Shown: piece after piece, positions 25,301 through 33,500 of the stretch
How the letters are laid out: every line of letters begins with the position of its first letter
Numbering within the stretch: the stretch's first letter is position 1
Source: Polyangium sp. y55x31
GTDB taxonomy: Bacteria > Myxococcota_A > Polyangia > Polyangiales > Polyangiaceae
DNA: 64,000 nucleotides
Direction of reading: 5' to 3'
Assembly (NCBI RefSeq): GCF_029946505.1
Contig: NZ_JARZHG010000024.1
Span: forward strand, 112,438-176,437
Position numbers and translations under genes: made by a program
The notes under the pieces: generated by a model
Told to the model about the DNA's origin: nothing
Database searches by the model: none
The model's input: only the letters and a program-made list of their open reading frames with translations

Positions 25301-27289
25301 GCTCCAGACGGCAATGGTGCCGTCGTCGGCGGCGGAGGCGACGTGGGGCGTGCGAGGCCGGAACGCGAAATCGAAGACAGAGCCGCGGTGGAAATGGGCG
25401 GCGCGGGTGAAGCCATTTTGCGGCAAGCTGCCGGCGGGGATCGTGGAAATGGCGACGAATCCGTCGCCCTTGCCGCCGGAGACGAGGAACTCGGCGTCGG
25501 GCGAGAAGGCGAGGCCGAAGATGCCTCCGGGGCAGAAGCCGTGATCGAGGTGGCCGAGAACCGAGAGCTCGTCGGCGTCGAGGAAGAGGATCTTTCCGTC
25601 GGGCTGGCCCACGGCGAGGATGTTTTCGGGTGACCAGGCGAGGCTCGTGCCGGAGACCTCGTGGAGCGTGCGGAGGCATTCGCCGTTCGAGGTATCCCAG
25701 ATGGATAGGTTCGTCCCGGAACGCGTGGCGATGCGGCGCCCGTCGGGGGCGTAGCAGAGGTCCATCGCGTCGGAGCCGGCGCGCGCGATCCAGCGGTTCG
25801 ATTGCGTGTCCGCGTCCCAGACGTGGATCTTGCCCCAGAATGAAATGGCGGCGAGGGTGTCGCCGGTGGGCGAGAAACGGACGCGGGCGAGCGGGCCGCG
25901 ATCGATCGGCAAGGAGCGGACGAGGGTGAATTCGGAGGGGACGTCCGCGGAGGCGGGCGCGGAAGCCGGCGCGGGAGTGGCAGCGCGCGCGGAGGCGGAA
26001 GCGGAGGCGGGCGCGGAGGCGGGACCGAGAGCGAGGCCACGCGTGGCTCCGGGAGCGCGCTCGGGGGCCGGGGAGGCGGCGAAGGCGGCCGGCGCGGCCA
26101 TGGGCGGCGGCGGGCGCGGGGGTGGCGCGGGAGCGGCTTTCTTTTTGGATTCGAGTGGCTCGGGCGCGGGCAATACGATGGGCTTTGCTTCGAGCTCCGG
26201 GGCGAATTCGGCGGCGGTCGGCAATTCGAGGACGTCGTCTGCCAGTTCGTCGACTCTCGCCGATTCGGAGGGGGGCTTTCGGACGAACACACGGAGAGGC
26301 TCGCCCGGGGCGGGGTAGGCGGGGCCCTCGAAACGCGGATCCATGCTTGGAGAGAAACCGAGGATCCGCGGCCACAACGTAATCTCGCCGGTGTCGGTAT
26401 CGAGGCGACCGGCAGTATAACCGTGGCGTCTATCACCGCCTATGCCGGGTGTGAATGGGAGTCCCGAAAACAGCGGCGTGTGTACGTCGTCGACGAGGGG
26501 CTCGCCGTCGTCGACGCTGCCCACGAGATGGAGCACGAACCGGCCGCGAGGGGCGAGGGCATCCGAGAATCTCACGAGGGCCCGTGGGGACAGCCCGGAC
26601 GGCGGGTGGTGCGTAAGCAGCAGGCAGGCGTCGTGCGAGCGGGCCCAGGCATCGAGGTCCCCCACCGTCGCTTCGATCTGTCGCGGATCCACGTCGAGAG
26701 CACCAAAAGCGCCCGCCATGGAGAGCTCCAGGAACGCCGTGTTCAGGCCTGCAATTCCGAAGCGGCGTCCTTCCTTCGTCACAGTTGCCACGAAGTCGCC
26801 AGGGAGCAGCCCGTTTTCGAGGGCGATGTCGACAGAGGTCGGTCGTTCGAGCTTGCGCCACCGAGCCATCCACTGAGCAAACGGGGCGAACGCAGCTGCG
26901 ACTGCTCGCCGGGACGGATGGGTCGGGTTCTTGAAGAAGGTCTCGCGGGCGTCAGGATCCAACTCCCAGGTGGTGGGGTCGGGGGCTGCGCTCGCCAGCG
27001 TGCGGACTAGGTCGTTGTTACCGGGGACCGCGAGCAGGGCGGGTCGTGAACCAAAGCGAGCCAAGAAGTGCTGGAGTGAGGCGAGCCCCTGCGTGACGAG
27101 TCCGTATTCGGTCTCGGTTCCAGTCGAAGCGAGGTCGCCGGTCACGAGGATGAGGTCGAACGACCCCACCCGTTCGTGGAGCCACGCGAGGTCTCGCTCC
27201 ATCTCCTCGCGGTAGCGGGGCCGTTGCCACAGGGTTCCGGTGGTCCCGACGTGTAGATCGGTGAGGTGCAGCCAGCCGAGTCCGGCCAT
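22337..27289 (-). CDS. Giant fusion: metallophosphoesterase - WD40 - Roc/COR-like GTPase - Zn ribbon - metallophosphoesterase
   Basis: 1650 residues from ATG 27289 (GGAG 7 nt upstream); ATG 27352 would add 21. Residues 1-~330 are a calcineurin-like phosphoesterase with D11/H13, G51-D52, GNND at 90-93 and THHPP, but the usual G-H-x-H is VGSVD, so metal binding looks broken. A Pro/Ala linker (~390-450) leads to a WD40 propeller (~455-745). A Ras-like GTPase starts near 770: GEGRAGKS, WDLGGQDEY, GTKLD, PTSA. A COR-like helical region follows, then a zinc ribbon (CACG...CPEC, ~1230-1260). Residues ~1305-1640 are a complete phosphoesterase: HLSDLH, SGDLSN, GNHD, FHHP, HGHVHE. Roc proteins normally lack phosphoesterases. 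Probably a nucleotide-switched phosphoesterase; substrate unknown. It converges with the beta-helix gene with no gap. Confidence 0.85.
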   Translation of the reverse strand: MAGLGWLHLTDLHVGTTGTLWQRPRYREEMERDLAWLHERVGSFDLILVTGDLASTGTETEYGLVTQGLASLQHFLARFGSRPALLAVPGNNDLVRTLASAAPDPTTWELDPDARETFFKNPTHPSRRAVAAAFAPFAQWMARWRKLERPTSVDIALENGLLPGDFVATVTKEGRRFGIAGLNTAFLELSMAGAFGALDVDPRQIEATVGDLDAWARSHDACLLLTHHPPSGLSPRALVRFSDALAPRGRFVLHLVGSVDDGEPLVDDVHTPLFSGLPFTPGIGGDRRHGYTAGRLDTDTGEITLWPRILGFSPSMDPRFEGPAYPAPGEPLRVFVRKPPSESARVDELADDVLELPTAAEFAPELEAKPIVLPAPEPLESKKKAAPAPPPRPPPPMAAPAAFAASPAPERAPGATRGLALGPASAPASASASARAATPAPASAPASADVPSEFTLVRSLPIDRGPLARVRFSPTGDTLAAISFWGKIHVWDADTQSNRWIARAGSDAMDLCYAPDGRRIATRSGTNLSIWDTSNGECLRTLHEVSGTSLAWSPENILAVGQPDGKILFLDADELSVLGHLDHGFCPGGIFGLAFSPDAEFLVSGGKGDGFVAISTIPAGSLPQNGFTRAAHFHRGSVFDFAFRPRTPHVASAADDGTIAVWSLVDGAFLAKLEGHPAAVTSLSFSHDGRLLASRSRDGLVLLWRTDTWEPVARLRSATNYLAGAAFSPTEPSLAIPSPTGALALFTVDIDALRGRAPSSTTLHTTTAKVVLLGEGRAGKSCLALRLAEDRYEEQPSTHGMRFWSIADTRLPREAPVPKNHRRELVVWDLGGQDEYRLVHPLFLQDTSLALLVFEPGRGKAAENEIASWNDHLGDGGEHDGAPRRLLVGTKLDDAERAPEDRAASERLRARVGALAYVPTSARTGRGTSELKSAILGAIDWSSLGPTSRPVLFERIRAHVERARRAGRAVLTLLELEASVAQDETDAELAVAIPAVASQLARQGLVADIRLSDGTRALVLEVEQISRYAGSLILLARDNPHGVPALAIATLLGPAARFPRIPPGERLRKDQELGVLDGVIALLLEQGTCFLHEGLLVFPALFPALAPAADPADPAAAPLPAAIRYEMSRPASEVYASAVTALALGRRFGPARLGPGRADFGLPGEGLSRLSISQAPGGKARGGLEVAFSPDTPDEVRRLFAGFLEDHLQQRGVHFVERASVRCACGYVLPEDTVKSRLVGGHSDIGCPECDARTPLVPRTEGKDALAAPIFALRREAERRREESVEAARMAMAVARVTSDKPPAPIRILHLSDLHLHEGDDPDVLLQPLLTDLRDRVEGLALEKLDFVVVSGDLSNRASPGELEAARHFLSRLAEAMGLTADRCIVVPGNHDLDWDTEVYDFKKRRAVDPKRLAPGSFVEQESGYLVRDDARYPDRFRNFSRHLYHPLCLREYPLTPEEQGLALLFPAERIQFVSLNSAFEIDEYHRGRSAIHPGALSRALAEAERQIEEARRRGDLDANASVLRFAVFHHPVTGNEKMADDAFLERLRRADVRAVLHGHVHEDRADLVGYLHPARRLHVVGAGSFGAPADHRPASVPRLYNLITIPRDLGRMRVDTRSLRKDEGIWEPWYTWPGEKPGERRAHYEVRWG

Positions 27290-27941
27290 GTAGGGGCTCC
27301 CGGGGGATGTCGACCGGCGCCCATCGTATCCCCCGGCCCTCGCGTCCGGCAACGACGGTGGGGGGGGTGAGGGGTGGTTTGTCCAGACGAACTAATGTTG
27401 TGGATACAATTCTGTATATGAGTACGAAATCTAACAATACTCATGTTGTGTTGAATCTCGTACATGTTGCTACCAGTCCTTTCGTGCCAGTTTGTCTTGA
27501 TGAACTGTAGTTCGAGCCACATGTTTTCGCTGTGCGCTTCTGGTGACAACGGAATTTGCATAACGTTGTCGCACCAACATCTTGCTACCAGTACTTTGGG
27601 GCCGTTTTTTCCTTATCGGTGAGGGGTCTGCGCGGGGCGCTTGGAGGTCCGCCGGGGCTTTTCCGGTCTGCCGAGGGTTTTTGGGCCGGTTTTTGTTGGT
27701 TTTTGCGTCATGAACCGACCTCGGTTGCGACGCGTCGCGTCGTGTTTTGTGTTATTACAAATATTATTGTCATGTAAAACGTGTTTCCTGTAAAACCATG
27801 TTTGCGCGAAACGGTGTGGCGTAAAAGGTTTGTCGCGGAAATTGTGTGCGGGTGAAATGAATGGCATGCGCCACCATTGCGCCGAGCTGGCGCCCCGTGG
27901 TCGCGATAGGTAGGTCTGAAATGTAGGGGGAAATTGAATCA
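27290..27941. other. AT-rich region with no convincing gene
   Basis: About 650 nt, visibly far richer in A/T than the flanks. No ORF here has host-like codon use or a recognisable product. It holds an imperfect direct repeat, TTGCTACCAGTNCTTT, at about 27467 and 27582, a pair of TGTAAAAC at about 27773 and 27790, and several T-runs near 27660-27710. One near-match to a DnaA box (TGTGGATAC) lies at about 27400. The upstream promoter of the giant fusion gene must lie in or near it. Otherwise I see nothing definable. Confidence 0.6.
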
Positions 27942-27942
27942 A

Positions 27943-27963
27943 CGAGGGGCAGGGCGCCCCTCG
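27943..27963. terminator. Stem-loop after the 27974-29407 kinase gene
   Basis: CGAGGGGC and GCCCCTCG pair over a 5-nt loop, 11 nt past the stop of the minus-strand kinase. On the minus strand it is followed by a modestly T-rich stretch, so a terminator is plausible. Confidence 0.5.
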
Positions 27964-27973
27964 GATTGCTTTT

Positions 27974-29407
27974 TCAGGCCGCGCTGCGGCTCACGAGCAC
28001 GAGCGGATCCGGGCCGGGCGCTGCCTCGAAGCCGCCGAGGCCGTCGAGCAGCTCCCACGTCGCGCAGAGATTCGGCGTCTCCTCCGACGATGCCCAGTCG
28101 CCCGTGCGCGCGAGCGGCCCGCCGACGATCTCCGGATCCGCGTCGATTCGCTCGCGCACCACGACCTCGCCCGCGTGCGCCGAGACGTTCACGTGCACCC
28201 GCGGATCCGAGCCGGAGCGCGACGCGAGCGCCGCGTGCAGGTCGAGCGCGAAATCGAGCGCCGCCTGCCGCTCGTCCTGCCAGCGCGCAGGATCCCGCTG
28301 CAAGAGCCGCAGGCCGAGGACCTCCGCGCTCGTGCTCGTGCAAAGCGTGTAGCCCGCGCCCCGCATCCGATCCTCGGCGCTCGCGAGGATCCGCTCGATC
28401 TCGGCCGCGAAAAGATCCGGCGCGTCCTCGGCGTCGGCGCGCAGCCGGATCTCGATGAAGATGCCCACCGCGAAGCGCGGGAGCTGGTGCGAGGACGAGC
28501 GCAGCGTGCCCGCCGAGGTCGCATGGCGGAGGGCCCGCACGAGCGCGTGGACCGACTCGTAACGGCGCTCGGGCCGCTTTTCGAGGCACTTCAAGACCAC
28601 CGCGTCGATCTCGCGCGAGACGGGGACACGCTCGCTCGGGCGCGGCGCAGGCTCTTCCAGGTGCTTGCGCACGAGCTCGCCGGGGAACGAGGACTCGAAT
28701 GGCAAGCGGCCCGTGAGCAGGCGATACAGGAGCGCGCCGAGCGCGTAGACGTCCGTGCGCGCGTCGACCGGCGCGCAGAGGAGCTGCTCGGGCGCCATGA
28801 TCGTGAGGGTGCCGATCTGCCGGTTCACCGAGGTCAGGCCCGCGCTCGACGTGCCCGGATCGACGAGCTTCGCGATGCCGAAATCGAGGAGCTTCACGCC
28901 GCCGAGCCCGCCCGTCGCCATCACGTTGCTCGCCTTCACGTCGCGATGGACGATGCCCGCCGCGTGCGCCGCGCCGAGCGCCGCGCACACGGGCTCGAGG
29001 ATCTCGAGCGCCTCCTCGGGGCCGAGGCGACCACGCATCGAGAGCAGCACGTCGAGCGTGACGCCGGGCAGATACTCCATCACGAAGAACGGCGTTCCGC
29101 AGGAGAGCGCGCCGACCTCTTTGATCTCGACGATGTTCGGGTGGCGGATGCGCCGCAGGAGCTCGACCTCCCGGACGAACCGTTCGATCATCTTCGGTAG
29201 CGGCGCGAGCGTCGGATGCAGGACCTTGATTGCCACGGGCTCGGCGCGGCCCGCCGGATGCGCGCGATACACCGAGCCACACCCGCCGCGCGCGACGAGC
29301 CGGTCGATCACGTAACCACCCACGGACGTCCCGACGGCAAGGGGGACGTCGTGTTCCTCGCCGCCGCTCATCACGCTTCCGCCAAGCAGCCCAGATCGAC
29401 CCATCAT
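27974..29407 (-). CDS. Ser/Thr kinase with degenerate nucleotide-cyclase-like C-terminal domain
   Basis: 477 residues from ATG 29407, chosen for the GGGGAG site just upstream (a second ATG follows directly). The kinase domain, about residues 25-290, has RGGCGSV, VAIKVL, HRDVKASN, LDFGIAK and APEQLL, so it should be active. Residues ~305-470 (FAVGIFIEIRLRADAED ... VHVNVSAHAGEVVVRERI ... GGPLARTGDWA) follow the class III cyclase homology pattern but lack obvious catalytic Asp pairs, so it is probably a binding or regulatory remnant. No membrane helix. A cyclase-like remnant of the same style lies in the kinase at 30566. It is divergent from the lipoprotein gene at 29724. Confidence 0.87.
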   Translation of the reverse strand: MMGRSGLLGGSVMSGGEEHDVPLAVGTSVGGYVIDRLVARGGCGSVYRAHPAGRAEPVAIKVLHPTLAPLPKMIERFVREVELLRRIRHPNIVEIKEVGALSCGTPFFVMEYLPGVTLDVLLSMRGRLGPEEALEILEPVCAALGAAHAAGIVHRDVKASNVMATGGLGGVKLLDFGIAKLVDPGTSSAGLTSVNRQIGTLTIMAPEQLLCAPVDARTDVYALGALLYRLLTGRLPFESSFPGELVRKHLEEPAPRPSERVPVSREIDAVVLKCLEKRPERRYESVHALVRALRHATSAGTLRSSSHQLPRFAVGIFIEIRLRADAEDAPDLFAAEIERILASAEDRMRGAGYTLCTSTSAEVLGLRLLQRDPARWQDERQAALDFALDLHAALASRSGSDPRVHVNVSAHAGEVVVRERIDADPEIVGGPLARTGDWASSEETPNLCATWELLDGLGGFEAAPGPDPLVLVSRSAA

Positions 29408-29533
29408 GCCCTCCCCCGGTGCGATCGCGATCCCACGCCACGGGTATGACCCGAAATGTGGCGCGTCGGCAACCGATTTCCGCGCTATCCGCGCTTGTCC
29501 GGGAGCCGAATGATCGCCGCGATGCGCGATGGA

Positions 29534-29556
29534 ATCAGGGTACGCACGGCCCTGAT
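29534..29556. other. Inverted repeat in the divergent kinase/lipoprotein promoter region
   Basis: ATCAGGG and CCCTGAT are separated by 9 nt; another ATCAGGG follows about 55 nt on. The gap 29408-29723 holds no gene and must contain promoters in both directions, so this could be an operator. Confidence 0.3.
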
Positions 29557-29723
29557 GGGGCGGCCCCCGATCCCCCGTACCCGAGTGCGACATCAGGGTA
29601 ATTCCCGATGGCCTCGTCGAGGGTCTCCCGTTCGCAGGACGCCCGTACTCCAAGTTCGTCGTGTCCTGTGCCGGCTCCGTGTTTCGCGCTATCGTGAGGG
29701 GAATCTCTGAGACGGGGGGGTAC

Positions 29724-30563
29724 ATGTCTCGGAAATCAATGGTCGCGTTTTTTCCGTTCGTGCTCGTAACGGTCGTGCCGCTGGTCGGATGCATGGGGGA
29801 GCCAGAAGAACAGGGGGACGACACCGAAGTTGTGGGGGAGGTGCATGACGCCATCTCGGTTCCCAACGCGCTCGTTCCCGAGGCGCTGACCGCGGGAGGG
29901 GAGCTCGCGAAGGCGCCGCTTTTGCTCAAAGCCATGTCTCCGAACATGCGCGCTGCTATCGAGTCGCCGTCGAAGCAGGGCCACCTCACGCGGTTGTTCC
30001 TGAAGTACGCCGTGGGATGCGCTCTCGGGCCGGAGCAGTCGCTCTCGTTCGCCTGGACGGACGTGGACGGCCGTATCCGCTACGAATCGTATCGGGGTCT
30101 CGCGGGCCTCGCTCCGTCGTGGCAGGACGCGCCGCTCGACGCGGTGGGCCAGCAGTGGGTGTCGGCCTGCCTCGGCGCGCGCACGAATCGCTACGGCCGG
30201 CGCGTGATGATCTCGATGCATGGGTCCGAGGATGTGCTTGCGGAGGCGGACGACGCCGAACTCAATGAATACCCGTACGAGGAGGGGGCGTTCTGGGGAA
30301 ACGTCTTCCTGCCCGAGCCCTATCTGCGCACCTGTTACAACCCGGCGAACGTGGACCTCGCCCGGAGCACGGGGCGTGATTGCGCGGCAGGCCTCGCCGG
30401 CGGGGGCGACGAGGACTGCGGTATCATGGAGATCATGGGGCCCTGCGGGAGCCAATGCGAGCCGCTCGGCGATGGCCTGTACCATCCAGGCTGCGCCGCA
30501 CCCGAATCTGGGGTTCCTTCCGGAGGGAAAACGGAGTATGTGATCACCGTTTTCCTGCCGTAG
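29724..30563 (+). CDS. Lipoprotein of unknown function
   Basis: 279 residues. Signal sequence with lipobox PLVGC23, then an acidic segment (MGEPEEQGDDTEVVGE). I do not recognise the family. The C-terminal half holds six Cys, including CYNPANVDLARSTGRDCAAG and DCGIMEIMGPCGSQCE, which probably form disulfides outside the cytoplasm. I start at ATG 29724, preceded by a G-rich site; the frame is open 21 codons further upstream. Its stop lies 2 nt before the kinase-ATPase gene, so the two are probably co-transcribed, and the lipoprotein might sense something outside for that kinase (inference). Confidence 0.8.
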   Translation: MSRKSMVAFFPFVLVTVVPLVGCMGEPEEQGDDTEVVGEVHDAISVPNALVPEALTAGGELAKAPLLLKAMSPNMRAAIESPSKQGHLTRLFLKYAVGCALGPEQSLSFAWTDVDGRIRYESYRGLAGLAPSWQDAPLDAVGQQWVSACLGARTNRYGRRVMISMHGSEDVLAEADDAELNEYPYEEGAFWGNVFLPEPYLRTCYNPANVDLARSTGRDCAAGLAGGGDEDCGIMEIMGPCGSQCEPLGDGLYHPGCAAPESGVPSGGKTEYVITVFLP

Positions 30564-30565
30564 AG

Positions 30566-33500
30566 ATGATCTCGCCACCGCCGCCGCCGGAGCACGACGC
30601 AACCATCCGTCAGGGACGGAAAGGTTCGCGTTGCGCTTCGTGCGGGAGGCGGGTGGGGGCCTCCGGGTGTCCGGAGCATGGTCGTCCACTCGAATGGGAC
30701 ACGGCGCCCGAGCTCTCGTCCGAGCCCGAGGCGCCGCTGCCCGAGTTCCGCGGCTACCGCACCGAACGAATGCTCGGCCGCGGCGGGTTTGGCATGGTGT
30801 ACGCCGCCGTGTCGACGGCGCCGCTGCCAAACGCAGGGCGGCGCGTGGCGATCAAGCTGGCCCGAGACGATCGGGCCGGCGCCGCGCAACGCCTCGCGCA
30901 CGAGCTCGTGGCGCTGCGGCTCGTGGGCCCGCCGCACGTGCCCGAGGTGCTCGACGCAGGCGTGCTCGCCTCGGGTTCGCCCTACATCGTGATGGAGCTC
31001 ATCGAGGCGAGGACGCTCGCGGAGATCCTCGTCGCCCGCGGCGGGCCTCTGCCGCCGGCGGAGGCGTGCGTGATCACCCGCGCGCTGCTCGGATCGCTGC
31101 GCGCCGTGCACGACGAGGGCCTGGTTCACCGCGACATCAAGCCGGAAAACGTGCTCGTCACGGAGCCGCCGGGCCGGGCGACCGTGCTCGATCTGGGGCT
31201 CGCGCGGCGCGAAGGCGTGATGCCGGCGCGCGCGACCCCGCCCGAGGAGGGCGCGATGGTCGGCACGATCGAGTACATGGCGCCCGAGCAATGCGAGGGC
31301 CGCGCCGAGCTCGACGCGCGCGCCGACGTGTACGCAGTGGGCGTGATCCTCTACGAAATGCTCGCCGGGCATCCGCCGTTCTGGGGGCCGCCGGCGGCGG
31401 TGCGAGAAGGGCACCTTTCCCGCAGGCCCGCGCGGCTCGAACGTGCGGCCGGCGCGCCGATCCCGGCGGCGCTCGAGGACATCGTGCTGCGGTGCCTGGA
31501 GAAGGATCCGGCCGCGCGATACACGAACGCGGCGGCGCTCGACGAGGCGCTCGCGGCGATCCCCCTCGGGACGGAGCCCGAGGTGCGGAAAACCCCGGAT
31601 GTCGCCCGGGATCCCGCGACGAACGGGATCGGTAAGTCCCAACCCCCGGATCGGGGCTCCTCGGCCGACGCGCGAACGAGGTCGTCCGACGCGTCGGCGA
31701 CCGAGCGGCGCACGGTGGCCTTGCTGCACTTCACGTCGCAGCTCGATCCGATCGCGCTGCAGGGGCGCATCGAGCCGATCGGCGGGCACGTGATGCGCGC
31801 GTCGAGCGGCAGGTACGTGGTGGCGTTCGGGCACGAGGCGGACGAAAACCCGGTGCGGCTGGCGATCCGCGCCGCGCAGGATCTCGTCGCGCGCGGGATC
31901 TGCGAGCGGGTGTGGATCGATCTCGCGAACGTGTCCGTGACCACGCGGCCCGACGGGTCGAAGCGGCTGCTCTCGCCGCACCTCGCGCGGATCGGGCAAG
32001 CGCCGCTGCCGGCGTCGACGGCGCCGATCCTGCTCTCGCCGGCGGCGCGCGCGGTGCTGACGGAGGCCGATCTCTCGGAGCTCTTGTCGCTGTTCGGGGC
32101 GAAGGCCGTCGAGGAGAGCGAGCTCTCGGGCGCGGAGGATCCGACGACGCGGCTCGGGCACGTGGGGCCGCCGCTCGTGGGTCGCGACGATCTGCTGGAG
32201 ACGCTCGCGCTCTCGGCGCTGCGTTCGGTCCGCGAGGGCGTGCCGTCGGTCGCGGTGATCGTCGGCGATCCGGGGCACGGCAAGAGCCATCTGCGAAGGC
32301 TGTTGGTCGAGCGCCTGCGCACGCTCGTCCCGCTCGGGGCGGTGGTGGATCTTCGCGCGCCCGAGCCGATCGTCGGCGGCGGCGACAGCGTGCGCGACCT
32401 GCTGTCGGCGGCGCTCGGCCTGCCCGCGTCGATGCCCGTGGAGGGGCGCAAGCTCGCGCTGCGCGAGCGGCTCGGGCCGGCGAGCAGCCCCGAGGCCGAG
32501 GCGGCGCTTGCGCTCGCCCTCGGCTGGGTGGGTCCGCCGCGCGGCGACGAGACCACGGACTTCCCGGGTCTGCGCGCCCTCGAAGCCGCGCCCTTCGCGC
32601 TCGGCGCGACCTTGCGCGTGGCCGGCGGCGAGGCGCTGCGAAGGCGCGCGGAACGGACGCCGCTTTGCGTGGTGCTCGATGACGCGCAGTTCGCGGACGA
32701 AGCGACGCTCGGCATCCTGGAGTACGCGACGCTCGCCGAGGCGCGGGCGCCGATCTTCGTGTGCGCGCTCGGCCGGCCCGTGTTCCGCGAGAACCACCCG
32801 TCCTGGGCCGAGCGCGCCGCGCACCGGGACGTCTTCGATCTCGGCCCGCTCGATCCGCAGAGCGCGGCCTCGCTCGTGCGCGCGCTGCTCGCGCCCGCGG
32901 AGAACGTGCCGGAGCTCGCGGTGCGCAGGCTCGTGGAGCGGACGCAGGGCATCCCGCTTTTGCTCGTCGAGCTCGTGCGTGGGCTCAAGGGCGCCGGAAT
33001 CGTGCGGCGGCACGAGGGCGGCCGCGGGTTTTACGTGGCGACGGACGAGCTCGATCGGGTGCCCGATCTGCCGCTCATCGAGTGGCTCGCGCACCGCGAG
33101 ATCGACGCGCTGTCACCGGCGGAGCGGGCGCACGCGAGGCTCGTGGCGACGGTCGGCGCCGAGGTCACGCCGGAGGAGATCTCCGGCATCCTGCGCGGGA
33201 TCCTGCGCCGCCTCGATCAGAGCGGCGAGTCGAGCGAGTTCCCGCTCGACGCGCGGATCGGCATCGAACGGCTGCTCAACACGGGCGTGCTTCGCCGGCA
33301 GCGTCACGGCCGCGTCGGCTTCCGGCACGCGCTCGTCCGCGAGGCGATCGCCCGCGGCGTGCCCGAGGCGCTGCGCCGCAAAATTCACCTCACGTGCGCC
33401 GAGTATTACCGCGACGCGCCGGGGCCGCCGGAGGGCCCGCCCGAGGAGCAGAGGCTGCCGCAGCTCGCCTACCACGCGGCCTGCGCGGGGCTCTTCGATG

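Noticed and set aside
27390..27480. Replication origin in the AT-rich gap
   Set aside because: Only one near-DnaA box (TGTGGATAC) and no dnaA, dnaN or other origin genes nearby.
27556..27942. Small ORFs (about 70-110 codons) in the AT-rich gap
   Set aside because: No ribosome-binding sites, no host-like codon bias and no recognisable product on either strand.
30335..33094. A 919-codon minus-strand frame opposite the kinase-ATPase gene
   Set aside because: Same artefact; the plus strand carries clear kinase and P-loop motifs.
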